Made by a program: the position numbers and the translations under genes. A model generated the notes under the pieces. That model made no database searches and was not told the DNA's origin. It saw only the letters and a program-made list of their open reading frames with translations. This document shows, piece after piece, positions 20,824 through 30,183 of a stretch of 64,000 nt of DNA. The stretch is from Rhodococcus sp. B7740 (lineage in GTDB: Bacteria; Actinomycetota; Actinomycetes; Mycobacteriales; Mycobacteriaceae), in assembly GCF_000954115.1 (NCBI RefSeq), contig NZ_CP010797.1, forward strand, positions 372,001 to 436,000, written 5' to 3'. The number at the start of each line of letters is the position of its first letter. Position 1 is the stretch's first letter.

Positions 20824-21234
20824 GTGGCAGGAAAGACCTTCACCTGCACGCTCCAGGTGCGGTGGGGAGATTCCGATCGCCTCGGCCACGTCAACAACAC
20901 CCGCTTCGTCGAATACCTCCAGGAAGGCCGCGTTCAGTTTCTGAACGCGGTCTTGGGAGGCTCGAAGCAACGGGGTGCGGCCGTGGTCCGAAAGCTCGTC
21001 ACCGATTTTCTGCACCCGATTCTCGACGACTCCGGACCGTTGACGATCGAGCTGTGGGTCACGCGTATCGGGACCACCTCCTACGGCGTCCGGCACGTGG
21101 TGACCGACCGCGACGGAAAAGTGTGCGCGGATGCCGAGGCGACGATGGTCGCATTCGATCTCGCCACCTCGTCGTCGCGTCCTCTGGACGAGCACGAGCG
21201 GGGACTGCTCACCGAGTACCTGCACGTCGAATAG
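20824..21234 (+). CDS. 4HBT-fold acyl-CoA thioesterase
   Basis: A 136-aa hotdog-fold protein of the 4-hydroxybenzoyl-CoA thioesterase type. The diagnostic RWGDSDRLGHVNNTRFVEYLQEGR stretch near residue 14 is present, with the catalytic Asp in GDSDRLGHVNN. The GTG at 20824 lies one base after the ettA stop, so it is translationally linked to ettA. It probably hydrolyses medium- or long-chain acyl-CoA; the acyl group is not predictable. A second, related thioesterase gene lies after gdh at 26312, and the two bracket the glutamate dehydrogenase gene. Confidence 0.85.
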   Translation: MAGKTFTCTLQVRWGDSDRLGHVNNTRFVEYLQEGRVQFLNAVLGGSKQRGAAVVRKLVTDFLHPILDDSGPLTIELWVTRIGTTSYGVRHVVTDRDGKVCADAEATMVAFDLATSSSRPLDEHERGLLTEYLHVE

Positions 21235-21374
21235 AGCCGTCGCGCACTTCGCCACGCGCCGGGTCTGCGAGGTCACTGCGGTAACGGGGTGTTCGACACT
21301 AAGGTCGAGTAGTCATCGACGACCGGCGATCGGCGGGCGTCGGGAAAATCCTCACGAGGGAGTACTCGAACACC

Positions 21375-24300
21375 ATGCCACGCTCGCTGGACCTGCCCGA
21401 CAACGATTGGGCCGACGGGCTCGACGACCGACTCCTGGCCGAGCTGGCGACCCTGCGTGCCGAGTACTTCGAGCACGTGGACACGACGGCCGTCGGAGCG
21501 TCCGCGCACAGCCCCGACACCACGTCCTTTCATCGGCACGTCCGGTTGGCCGCGCAGCGGCGTCCCGAGACCGCGAACGTGGCGGTTCACCGACCGAGTG
21601 AGTCGAGTTCTGCCGCCCATCGGGCCGCGGGCAGCTACCTGCAGATCGTCACCGACGACATGCCGCTCCTCGTCGAATCGGTCATCTCGCTGCTCTCCCG
21701 ACTCGGCATCGAGTACACCGACGTCGTTCATCCCATCCTCTCGGTGGCCCGCGACGCCGACGGCAAGCTGACGGGCCTGACCGCCGACGGTCGACGCGAA
21801 TCCTGGATTCACGTTCAGCTGCATCCCGCCACGTCCGAGGACGCGCTCGCCCGCGTCGAGTCGGAGGCGCGCCGGGTGTTGGCCGACGTGCGTCAGGTGG
21901 TCGGCGACACCGATCGAATGCGTCGGGTGCAGGCCGAAGTCGCCGATCTTCTCGACGGAGCGGCCCAGCGGGCCGGTGATCCGGAGTCCGACATCGCCGT
22001 CGATCATCGCGACGCCGCCGCGTTGCTGCGCTGGCTGGGCGACGGCCATTACACGCTCCTCGGCTACCGCCGCTACCGGATCGACGGAGTCGACGGCGCA
22101 CGGACGGCCACCGGCGACGAGTCGAGCAGTCTCGGTGTCCTGCGCGACGCGGCGCACGAGGTGGACGGCTCGGAACCCCTCGGTCAGCGCGATCTGGTGA
22201 CCCTGACGCAGGGTGCGAGTCCGGCCACGGTGCACCGCGCGGTCTACCCCTACTTCGTGAGTGTTCTCGACAACGAGAACTCCGCCGAGCACCGCTTCGT
22301 CGGCGTCTTCACCGTCACGGCGCTGCACGAGAACGTGCTCGACATTCCGGTGATCGAGCGTCGGGTTCGATCGGTGATCGCCCGCGCAGGCCACGATCTC
22401 GGGTCGTTCTCCGGTCAGGCGATGCTCGAGGTGCTGCAGTCGATGCCGCGCTCGGAACTGTTCGCGACCTCTGCGGCCTGGCTGTTCGAGACCGCGAGTG
22501 CTGTTCTGGCACTTGGCCGTCGGCGCAAGGTCAAACTGTTCGTCCGGCCCGACGCCAGCGGCTCCTTCGTCTCCGCCCTGGTGTACCTGCCGCGCGATCG
22601 CTACACCACCCGTGTGCGTCTCGCCATCCAGGATCGGTTGCTCCGCGAACTCGGTGGTACCTCTCTCGACTACACAGCGCGCGTGACGGAATCGGACCTG
22701 GCGCTGTTGCACGTGACCGTTCGTCGCGCACCGGGAACGGCGTCGACGGAGCTCGGTGCCGAGGACATCACCCGGATCGAGGCGGCTCTGACCGAGACCA
22801 CCAGAACCTGGGAGGATTCCCTCGGCGACGCAGTCTCGCTCGACCGTACGGTCGACCCGCTGCGGATTCAGCGGTACACCGAGGCGTTCCCCGAGGCCTA
22901 CAAGCAGGATTTCAGTCCGGCTCGGGCGGTCACCGACATCGCGCGCCTCGAAGGGCTCGGTGCCGAGTCGATAGACATGCAGCTCTACCGCAACGAGCAG
23001 TCCGCCGTTGGCAGTTGGCGGTTCTCGTTGTACATCGGCGGCGCGGGCGTCTCGCTGTCGCAGGTGCTGCCCATTTTGCAGAGCCTCGGCGTCGAGGTCG
23101 ACGACGAACGACCGTACCCCGTGGTTCGGCCGGACGGAATGTCTTGCTGGATATATGATTTCGGGCTCTCCGCCTCGCGCGAGATGCTGCGCTCGGCAAT
23201 CGACGGTGACATCGATGCGGAATTGTCAGAGGCAGGCACCGCCGATCGTGAGAGCCGAGTGCAGCACCGGTTCACCGACGCGTTCGCGGCGGTGTGGAGC
23301 GGCGCTGCCGAGGCGGACCGGTTCAACGAGCTGGTCATGCGCGCGGGCCTGCACTGGCGGCAGGCCGTGGTGTTGCGCGCCTACGCGAAGTATCTGCGCC
23401 AGGCCGGTTTTCCCTACAGTCAGTTCAACATCGAAGGTGTGCTGCTGACGCATCCGCGCACCGCTCGGCTGTTGGTCGGGTTGTTCGAGGCGCAGTTCGA
23501 TCCCGAGGCGAGCTCGGAGGAGAACGCGCAGTCGATCGGCACCCAGCTGGGGGAACTGATCGACGAGGTCGTCAGCCTCGATGCCGACCGAATCCTGCGC
23601 AGCATGTTCGAGCTGATTCGCGCGACCTTGCGAACCAACTACTTCGTGGTGGGAGTCGACGGCGAACATCGCGAGTACCTCTCGCTCAAGTTCGACCCGC
23701 AGTCGATCGCCGAATTGCCCAAGCCGAAGCCGAAGTTCGAGATCTTCGTGTACTCACCCCGCGTCGAAGGTGTGCACCTGCGGTTCGGGGCCGTGGCTCG
23801 CGGCGGACTCCGCTGGTCGGATCGACGTGAGGACTTCCGGACCGAAATCCTCGGACTCGCCAAAGCCCAGATGGTCAAGAACGCCGTCATCGTGCCGGTC
23901 GGAGCCAAAGGCGGATTCGTCGTCAAGCGGCCCCCCGTCGTGACCGGTGACGCCGATCGAGATCGTCAGGCCCATGCCGAGGAAGGCAAGGCCTGCTACC
24001 GGCTGTTCATCGCCGGGTTGCTCGACATCACCGACAATCTCGACCGTGCCACCGGAACGGTGACGGTTCCCACCGGCGTCGTACGCCGCGACGGAGACGA
24101 CACCTACCTGGTCGTTGCCGCGGACAAGGGCACCGCGACGTTCTCCGACATGGCCAACGACGTGGCCGCGAAGTACGGCTTCTGGCTCGGCGACGCCTTC
24201 GCCTCCGGTGGTTCGGCCGGCTACGACCACAAAGCCATGGGCATCACCGCCAAGGGTGCGTGGGAGAGCGTCAAACGCCACTTCCGCGAGCTCGGAATCG

Positions 24301-26213
24301 ACACGCAGAGCCAGGATTTCACCGTCGTCGGTGTCGGCGACATGAGCGGAGACGTGTTCGGCAACGGCATGTTGCTCAGCCGGCACATTCGCCTGCTCGC
24401 CGCGTTCGATCACCGGCACATCTTTCTCGATCCCGACCCCGAGCGTGAGTCCTCGTTCGCCGAGCGGGAGCGGTTGTTCGCACTGCCGCGGTCGTCGTGG
24501 GCGGACTACGACACCTCGCTCATCAGTGCGGGCGGTGGAGTGTGGGAACGGACCCGTAAGTCCGTCCCGATCAGTGCGGCTGCACGCGCCGCCCTGGGGC
24601 TGGGCGATTCCGTGGACGCGCTGTCTCCGCCGGAGCTGGTGAACGCAATCCTTCGGGCCCCGGCCGATCTGCTGTGGAACGGCGGAATCGGCACGTACAT
24701 CAAGGCATCGACGGAGACCAATGCCGAGGTCGGCGACAAGGCCAACGACATGGTCAGGGTCGACGGAATCGACGTCCGCGCCGCAGTGGTGGGGGAGGGC
24801 GGCAACCTCGGAGCCACCGCCCTGGGCCGCATCGAATACGCCGCTGCCGGAGGCAAGATCAACACCGACGCCGTGGACAACTCGGCGGGTGTCGACTGCT
24901 CCGATCACGAGGTCAACATCAAGATCCTGTTGGAAACGGCCATCACCAACGGCAACCTGGCGCGCGAGGATCGAGACGAGCTGCTCGCGTCCATGACCGA
25001 CGAGGTGGGCAGATTGGTGTTGTGGGACAACATCATGCAGAACGAGCTGCTCGGCACATCGAGGTTCGACGCACCGAGCCTGGTCACCGTGCACAGTCGG
25101 GTGATCGAGGATCTGGAAGTGCGCCGCGGACTCGACCGCGAGCTCGAGGCGCTACCGACCGAGGCGGACCTGCGGCGACGCAAGCAGGACGGCCGAGGAT
25201 TGACCTCGCCGGAACTGGCGACGTTGATGGCTCACGTGAAGTTGGCTTTGGAAGCGGAGTTGCTAGACAGCGAACTCCCCGACAGCGACGTCTTCGCTCC
25301 GCGGCTACCCAAGTACTTCCCCGAGCCGCTGCGCGAGCCGTATGCCGACGCGATCACCGCACATCCGCTCCGGCGGCAGCTGGTGGCCACGACGCTGGCC
25401 AACGAGGCCATCGACTGCGGCGGCATCACGTTCCCCTACAGATTGACCGAGGATTCGGGTGCGGCAGGCACCGATGCCATTCGCGCGTTCGCGGCCGCCA
25501 CCGAGATATTCGGACTCGACGAGGTGTGGAACTCGATCAGGGCCGCGGACGTGCCGACAGCGGTTTCGGCCGAACTGTTGCTGGAGTCGCGCCGCATGCT
25601 CGACCGCGTCTCGCGGTGGCTGCTCGCCAACCGTCCCCAGCCGCTGGCCGTCGGAGCCGAGATCAGCCGGTACGCCGGCCAGGTGCGGGCACTGCAACCG
25701 TCTGTGGCGACGTGGATCTCCGGGCATCAAGCCAGCGACCTGGACTCGCGATCGGCTGCGGCGATCGAACGCGGCGCGCCGGCCGACCTGGCTCGTCGGA
25801 TCTACGGGTTGCTCGACGTGTACTGCCTGCTCGACATCATCGACATCGCCGACATCGTGGATCGGGACGGAGCCGAGGTCGCCGAGCTCTATTTCGCCCT
25901 GGACGCGCACATCGGTATCGACTGGTTGCTCACTGCCGTCTCCAAGCTGGCTCGTGGAGATCGCTGGCACTCGTTGGCGCGCTTGGCCCTTCGCGACGAC
26001 CTGTACTCCTCTCTCCGGGGAATCACGCAGGCCGTACTGGCCGGCGGCGAGCCGGAGGAGTCGGTAGCGGAGAAGATCGCGGAATGGGAGTCGACCAACT
26101 CGTCCCGGCTCGCGAGGTCTCGCGCGGCATTGACCGAGATCGCCGAGTCGGGAACCCTCGACCTGGCCACCCTGTCGGTCGCTGCCCGACAGGTGCGCAA
26201 CATGGTGCCGTGA
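21375..26213 (+). CDS. gdh: NAD-specific glutamate dehydrogenase, large GDH180 class
   Basis: A very large enzyme of 1612 aa, close to the size of M. tuberculosis Rv2476c. It interconverts glutamate with 2-oxoglutarate plus ammonium using NAD. An ACT-like regulatory N-terminal part extends to about residue 650. The catalytic core carries SPRVEGVHLRFGAVARGGLRWSDRREDFRTE and VIVPVGAKGGFVVK near residues 800-850, and the NAD domain has VVGVGDMSGDVFGNGML near 985. An all-helical C-terminal part follows. No frameshift or truncation is visible. The ATG at 21375 follows GAGGGAG. Three 17-bp tandem repeats span its stop codon. In mycobacteria this enzyme is controlled by the FHA protein GarA; nothing in this window shows that directly. 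Confidence 0.95.
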   Translation: MPRSLDLPDNDWADGLDDRLLAELATLRAEYFEHVDTTAVGASAHSPDTTSFHRHVRLAAQRRPETANVAVHRPSESSSAAHRAAGSYLQIVTDDMPLLVESVISLLSRLGIEYTDVVHPILSVARDADGKLTGLTADGRRESWIHVQLHPATSEDALARVESEARRVLADVRQVVGDTDRMRRVQAEVADLLDGAAQRAGDPESDIAVDHRDAAALLRWLGDGHYTLLGYRRYRIDGVDGARTATGDESSSLGVLRDAAHEVDGSEPLGQRDLVTLTQGASPATVHRAVYPYFVSVLDNENSAEHRFVGVFTVTALHENVLDIPVIERRVRSVIARAGHDLGSFSGQAMLEVLQSMPRSELFATSAAWLFETASAVLALGRRRKVKLFVRPDASGSFVSALVYLPRDRYTTRVRLAIQDRLLRELGGTSLDYTARVTESDLALLHVTVRRAPGTASTELGAEDITRIEAALTETTRTWEDSLGDAVSLDRTVDPLRIQRYTEAFPEAYKQDFSPARAVTDIARLEGLGAESIDMQLYRNEQSAVGSWRFSLYIGGAGVSLSQVLPILQSLGVEVDDERPYPVVRPDGMSCWIYDFGLSASREMLRSAIDGDIDAELSEAGTADRESRVQHRFTDAFAAVWSGAAEADRFNELVMRAGLHWRQAVVLRAYAKYLRQAGFPYSQFNIEGVLLTHPRTARLLVGLFEAQFDPEASSEENAQSIGTQLGELIDEVVSLDADRILRSMFELIRATLRTNYFVVGVDGEHREYLSLKFDPQSIAELPKPKPKFEIFVYSPRVEGVHLRFGAVARGGLRWSDRREDFRTEILGLAKAQMVKNAVIVPVGAKGGFVVKRPPVVTGDADRDRQAHAEEGKACYRLFIAGLLDITDNLDRATGTVTVPTGVVRRDGDDTYLVVAADKGTATFSDMANDVAAKYGFWLGDAFASGGSAGYDHKAMGITAKGAWESVKRHFRELGIDTQSQDFTVVGVGDMSGDVFGNGMLLSRHIRLLAAFDHRHIFLDPDPERESSFAERERLFALPRSSWADYDTSLISAGGGVWERTRKSVPISAAARAALGLGDSVDALSPPELVNAILRAPADLLWNGGIGTYIKASTETNAEVGDKANDMVRVDGIDVRAAVVGEGGNLGATALGRIEYAAAGGKINTDAVDNSAGVDCSDHEVNIKILLETAITNGNLAREDRDELLASMTDEVGRLVLWDNIMQNELLGTSRFDAPSLVTVHSRVIEDLEVRRGLDRELEALPTEADLRRRKQDGRGLTSPELATLMAHVKLALEAELLDSELPDSDVFAPRLPKYFPEPLREPYADAITAHPLRRQLVATTLANEAIDCGGITFPYRLTEDSGAAGTDAIRAFAAATEIFGLDEVWNSIRAADVPTAVSAELLLESRRMLDRVSRWLLANRPQPLAVGAEISRYAGQVRALQPSVATWISGHQASDLDSRSAAAIERGAPADLARRIYGLLDVYCLLDIIDIADIVDRDGAEVAELYFALDAHIGIDWLLTAVSKLARGDRWHSLARLALRDDLYSSLRGITQAVLAGGEPEESVAEKIAEWESTNSSRLARSRAALTEIAESGTLDLATLSVAARQVRNMVP

Positions 26214-26249
26214 CCGACACGGTGCCGTGAACGACACGGTGCCATGACC
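26204..26249 (+). repeat. 17-bp tandem repeat across the gdh stop codon
   Basis: The unit GGTGCCGTGACCGACAC is present at 26204-26220, again with one change at 26221-26237, and partially at 26238-26249. The first copy contains the gdh stop; each copy carries a TGA, and because 17 is not a multiple of 3 they fall in different frames. Confidence 0.8.
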
Positions 26250-26311
26250 TTCCGCACCACGTCGCAACTGCCGAAAACGACGACACTCGACCGAGAAGAG
26301 GGAACGACCAC

Positions 26312-26776
26312 GTGAGTGTGCCCGACGCCCATCTGTCCGACCAGCGACCTGCAACCGCGCGAGTGGGCTTCCATGCCACCGTGGACGTGCGGTGGTCGGA
26401 CATGGATGTGTACCAACACATCAACCATGCCCGGATGGTCACTCTCCTCGAAGAGGCCCGCATTCCGTGGCTGTTGGTGGACGGCAGGCCCACGGCGAAC
26501 CTGCGTCACGGAGCGGTGATCGCGGATCTGCACGTGAAGTATCGAGGCCAGCTCCGGCACGAGGACGGCCCTCTCGATGTCTTCATGTGGATCGATGCGG
26601 TGCGGGCGGTGGACTTCGTCGTCGGCTACGAGGTGCGGGCCAGGGGTGCCTCGCTGGACACCCCTGCCTCCGTCGTGGCCTCGACGCAGATCGCGGCGTT
26701 CGACATCGATGCGCAGCGGTTGCGTCGACTCACCCCGACCGAGCGCGAGTTCTTGATGAGCTGGCAGCGTGTATGA
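26312..26776 (+). CDS. 4HBT-fold thioesterase (Rv2475c-like)
   Basis: A 154-aa hotdog-fold acyl-CoA thioesterase. The active-site segment VRWSDMDVYQHINHARMVTLLEEAR lies near residue 26, with Asp in DMDVYQHINH as expected for the YbgC-like type. It starts at GTG 26312 after an AGAGGGA ribosome site. It overlaps the following hypothetical gene by 8 nt. Its place after gdh matches Rv2475c in M. tuberculosis gene order. Substrate unknown; with the thioesterase before gdh it makes a pair of similar but clearly different enzymes. Confidence 0.83.
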   Translation: MSVPDAHLSDQRPATARVGFHATVDVRWSDMDVYQHINHARMVTLLEEARIPWLLVDGRPTANLRHGAVIADLHVKYRGQLRHEDGPLDVFMWIDAVRAVDFVVGYEVRARGASLDTPASVVASTQIAAFDIDAQRLRRLTPTEREFLMSWQRV

Positions 26777-27458
26777 GCGCGTACTGACCGTTCCCGACGC
26801 GGTCGAGCGGGAGAACCTCGCGACGTTCTGCAGCAGGGCGCTGCGTCTGGACGAAGCTGCGGTGATCCGTATGCGGACCCGAGCGGGTGGCGGTGTTTCG
26901 TGTTGGGCAGCAACGGGTTTCGATGCGCTGGCAGCGCGGGTGATCACCGGAACCGTGGTGCCCGACGACACCAGTGCCGGTGCCGACGTGTTGGTTGCGG
27001 CGGCGGCGCAGGCGGTCGACGGTGTGATCGACCCGGGGTTCTCGATGGATTCCGCGTGGCGCGGTGCCCTGCCGCCGGACGGCGGATTCGACCATCTCGA
27101 CGATGTGCCCGCCAGGGTGCTCGTGGGGCTCGCGCAACGCGGCGTCGCATTGGCCAAGGAGCACGGCAGCAGCCACGGCCCGCCGAGTTCGTTGCTCGAA
27201 CAGGAAGTTCTCCACGTCGCCGGTGACGCCGACGACGTGTCGATCTCCATGCGGACGGTGTTCGCCCTCACCGCAATGGGTTTCGTACCGCACAGCGGCA
27301 GCGACCCGTTGACCGTCGACATCGACCCGGATCGAATCGCACCCGACGAGGTCGTTCGGGTGCGGGTGTCGAAGGTGTGGCTACGCCTCGATGCCCGCTA
27401 CGGGTCGATCTTCGCTCGTCGGGCGGGACAGCAGTTGTCGCTCACCGTCGAGCGTTAG
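26769..27458 (+). CDS. Uncharacterised actinobacterial protein (Rv2474c position)
   Basis: A 229-aa soluble protein without transmembrane segments or a signal peptide. I do not recognise a domain or a catalytic motif. It is made of alternating helical, alanine-rich stretches and a central SHGPPSSLLEQEVL segment. A GTG at 26769 starts it 8 nt before the thioesterase stop, so it is coupled to that gene. M. tuberculosis Rv2474c, also unknown, occupies the corresponding place, which supports it as a genuine, conserved gene. Its 3' end overlaps the convergent aglA gene by 4 bp. Confidence 0.75.
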   Translation: MYERVLTVPDAVERENLATFCSRALRLDEAAVIRMRTRAGGGVSCWAATGFDALAARVITGTVVPDDTSAGADVLVAAAAQAVDGVIDPGFSMDSAWRGALPPDGGFDHLDDVPARVLVGLAQRGVALAKEHGSSHGPPSSLLEQEVLHVAGDADDVSISMRTVFALTAMGFVPHSGSDPLTVDIDPDRIAPDEVVRVRVSKVWLRLDARYGSIFARRAGQQLSLTVER

Positions 27459-29038
27459 ACGAGCCACGCAGCAGCGTTCGCTGGGAGTTTGCCGTCCACC
27501 AGCGGGGCACTGGCCAGCAGCAACTCGCCGGGAGGCAGCGGGATCGACTCCTCCGACGCGTTCAGGGCACAGATCAGGCCCCCGCTTCGGCGAAACGCCA
27601 GGCAGCCGGGAGGTGATCCGTACCAATCGATTCCGGTGCCGGTGAACTCCGGACGCAGCGCCCGCAGTTCGAAGGCCGTCCGGTAGAGGCTCAGCATCGA
27701 ATCGACGTCCTCGAGTTGCGCCTCGGCGGTGTACCCGTCCCACTCCGGCGGCATCGGCAACCAGGTTCGATCCGTGGAGGAGAATCCGAAGGGCGGTGAG
27801 TGTCCCTCCCAGGGCATCGGCACCCGACAGCCGTCTCGGCCACGTTCGGCATGCCCGGATCGCTCCCACACCGGATCCTGCAACGCGCTGTCGGGCAGTT
27901 GCACGTTGGGCAACCCGAGCTCGGCACCGTTGTACACGAAAATTGTTCCGGGAAGGGCCAATTCGACGAGAATCATGGCGCGGGAGCGCGCCCGACCCCG
28001 GTCCCCACCGCCGTACCGGGTGACTTCGCGCTCGACGTCGTGGTTCGACAATGTCCACGTGGGAGTTCCGGCAACCAGTTCGACAGCGGCGAGGGAATTG
28101 GAGATGGCGTCGCGGATGGTCGACGCATCGAAATCGACACTGGCCAGCCGGAAGTTGAAGCCCAGGTGCAGCTCGTCGGGCCGGATGTATTCGGAGAACC
28201 GCACGTTGTCCTGCACCCAGATCTCGCCCACGGTCACCGCGTCGGGGAATTCGTCCATGACGGCTCTGATGCGTCGATGCAGCTCGTGGACCCGAGGGTT
28301 GTTGAATCGGGGATCGTCGTCGTCGTTCTTCATCAACGCGTTCAGTTCGAGACTCATGTCGGCCAGGTCCACCGGTTTGGCCATTCCGTGCGCCACGTCG
28401 AGTCGGAAGCCGTCGACGCCGCGGGAGAGCCAGAATCGCAGGGTGCGCGCGAAGTCCTCGAACACCTCGGGATTGTCCCAGTTCAGATCCGGCTGCTCGG
28501 GCGCGAAGATGTGCAGGTACCACTGGCCGGGGGACCCGTCGGGCTCGGTGATGCGGGTCCAGGCCGGGCCACCGAAGATGCTCGGCCAGTTGTTCGGTGG
28601 CTGCGAACCGTCGTCACCCCGTCCGTCTCGAAAGATGTAGCGGTCTCGTTCGGCACTACCGCGCGTAGCAGTGAGGGCCGATCTGAACCACGGGTGCTCG
28701 CTGCTGGTGTGATTGGGCACCAGATCCATCGTGACCTTGATGTCGCGCGCATGAGCCTCGTCGACCAACGCGTCGAAGATCTCCAGGTTGCCGAACAAGG
28801 GGTCGATGTCGCGAGGATCGGACACGTCGTACCCGTGATCGGCCATGGGCGACCGCGTGATGGGTCCGATCCAGACGGCGTCGATACCAAGCAGTTCGAG
28901 GTAGCCGAGCTTGTCCCGAATTCCGTCGAGGTCACCGATGCCGTCACCGTTGGAGTCCGCGAACGACCGGGGATAGATCTGGTAGAAGACGGCGTCCTGC
29001 CACCACAGCAGCTCGGAGCTTTCGATCGGATCGGTCAC
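27455..29038 (-). CDS. aglA: Alpha-glucosidase, GH13 family (AglA)
   Basis: A 527-aa cytoplasmic glycoside hydrolase of family 13. It begins WWQDAVFYQIYPRSFADSNGDGIGDL, the signature of oligo-1,6- and alpha-1,4-glucosidases. The conserved regions are all present: DLVPNHTS, GFRLDVAHG with the nucleophile Asp, VGEIW with the acid/base Glu, and LSNHDVE with the third acid. It would release glucose from maltose, isomaltose or trehalose-like sugars. The GTG at 29038 is chosen; a TTG at 29056 would add six residues, and neither has a clear ribosome site. Its position beside glbO and the Rv2474c-like gene corresponds to M. tuberculosis aglA (Rv2471). Confidence 0.88.
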   Translation of the reverse strand: MTDPIESSELLWWQDAVFYQIYPRSFADSNGDGIGDLDGIRDKLGYLELLGIDAVWIGPITRSPMADHGYDVSDPRDIDPLFGNLEIFDALVDEAHARDIKVTMDLVPNHTSSEHPWFRSALTATRGSAERDRYIFRDGRGDDGSQPPNNWPSIFGGPAWTRITEPDGSPGQWYLHIFAPEQPDLNWDNPEVFEDFARTLRFWLSRGVDGFRLDVAHGMAKPVDLADMSLELNALMKNDDDDPRFNNPRVHELHRRIRAVMDEFPDAVTVGEIWVQDNVRFSEYIRPDELHLGFNFRLASVDFDASTIRDAISNSLAAVELVAGTPTWTLSNHDVEREVTRYGGGDRGRARSRAMILVELALPGTIFVYNGAELGLPNVQLPDSALQDPVWERSGHAERGRDGCRVPMPWEGHSPPFGFSSTDRTWLPMPPEWDGYTAEAQLEDVDSMLSLYRTAFELRALRPEFTGTGIDWYGSPPGCLAFRRSGGLICALNASEESIPLPPGELLLASAPLVDGKLPANAAAWLV

Positions 29039-29250
29039 AAGGGGCAATAGTGCCAAACGATCGGCCGCGGAACGATTCAGGGGCGTTGGGGCACAGCGGG
29101 AGGCAGGAAGTCAGGTCAATGAACAGTAAAGCTTTGTGCTCATTCACATGACCGACTCGTGCCGTTTCGTTGAGAAAGTGTTGTATGTTTCTGCTCTGGC
29201 AACCAGTAGCGGCGGAAGCCGCGCCCGACGGTGAGGACGCGACGGAAACC

Positions 29251-29718
29251 ATGATCACTTCGACCATCGAAGCCGTACGACTCGGCGACATCGCACTCGA
29301 CGACAGCCCCATCGAACCCACCTGGATTCTCGAAGGAAACCCGCAGGCGCGCCTCGCCGAGTGGTCGAAGAGCATCGACGGCACTACCACCACCAACGTG
29401 TGGGACTGCACTGCGGGACGTTTCCGTTGGTACTTCGCCGTCGACGAGATCGTGCACATCATGGACGGTTCGGTGACCGTGTCCAGTGACGACCACGCAC
29501 CGCGCACCCTGCTCCCGGGTGATGCTGCACTGTTCCGTGCGGGCACCTGGTCGGAGTGGCACGTCGAGAACTACGTACGCAAGCACGCCATTCTGCGCCA
29601 GCATCTGCCGGCACCCGTGAGTTTCGCCCTCAAGGTGGCCGGTTCCGTTCGCGCCCGCATGGGCAATCTCAAGGCCGCCGCCGGCGGCAAGAGCCCGCAG
29701 CGGGTCGGATCGCTGTAA
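29251..29718 (+). CDS. Cupin-domain protein (DUF861/Cupin_3)
   Basis: A 155-aa protein with a single cupin barrel. The two cupin motifs read TAGRFRWYFAVDEIVHIMDGSVTV and LLPGDAALFRAGTWSEWHVENYVRKH, the layout of the DUF861 / (S)-ureidoglycine aminohydrolase-like group. His and Glu residues at the usual metal positions suggest that a metal may bind. The ATG at 29251 has a weak GGA site 5 nt upstream; in-frame ATG 29185 would add 22 residues of low-complexity leader. It is not part of the M. tuberculosis gene order. Function cannot be assigned beyond the fold. Confidence 0.75.
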   Translation: MITSTIEAVRLGDIALDDSPIEPTWILEGNPQARLAEWSKSIDGTTTTNVWDCTAGRFRWYFAVDEIVHIMDGSVTVSSDDHAPRTLLPGDAALFRAGTWSEWHVENYVRKHAILRQHLPAPVSFALKVAGSVRARMGNLKAAAGGKSPQRVGSL

Positions 29719-29736
29719 CCCGCTGCGCTGCCGCCG

Positions 29737-30132
29737 TCAGATCGCCGAGTTCATCATCGAATTGGCGGCCATCTCCATGTAGTCGATCAACTGTGCTCGG
29801 TGCGCGGAGTCCATGACCTTCGGGTCGATCGACGCGATCGCGATGTGCATGCAGCGAAGCCACGCGTCCCGCTCCATCGGTCCGATCCGAAACGGGTTGT
29901 GTCGCATCCGCAATCGAGGATGGCCGCGCTCGTCGGAGTACGTCCGCGGACCGCCCCAGTACTGTTCGAGGAACATCCGCATCCGCCGTTCGGCCGGTGC
30001 CAGATCCTCTTCCGGGTACAACGGGCGCACAATCTCGTCCTTGGCGACTTCCTCGTAGAACTTCGCCGTGAGTGACCGGAACGTCTCGGCACCGCCTACC
30101 GCGTCGTAGAACGTCTGCTGCGGTTCGGTCAT
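29737..30132 (-). CDS. glbO: Truncated hemoglobin, group II (trHbO)
   Basis: A 131-aa 2-on-2 globin that aligns over nearly its whole length with M. tuberculosis GlbO as I remember it. Proximal His F8 lies in RMRHNPFRI near residue 78. Tyr B10 (KFYEEV) near 26 and Trp G8 (RDAWLRC) near 91 complete the distal pocket. It binds O2 very tightly and may support respiration or detoxify peroxide and NO near terminal oxidases. GAGAG precedes the ATG. It keeps the same neighbours (aglA and the HNH gene) as in mycobacteria, although the intervening cupin and MscS genes are additions here. Confidence 0.93.
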   Translation of the reverse strand: MTEPQQTFYDAVGGAETFRSLTAKFYEEVAKDEIVRPLYPEEDLAPAERRMRMFLEQYWGGPRTYSDERGHPRLRMRHNPFRIGPMERDAWLRCMHIAIASIDPKVMDSAHRAQLIDYMEMAANSMMNSAI

Positions 30133-30183
30133 CGCACTCTCTCTGTTCGTTCCTGGTCGGCGTCGCTCACCATCATGGTCTGT

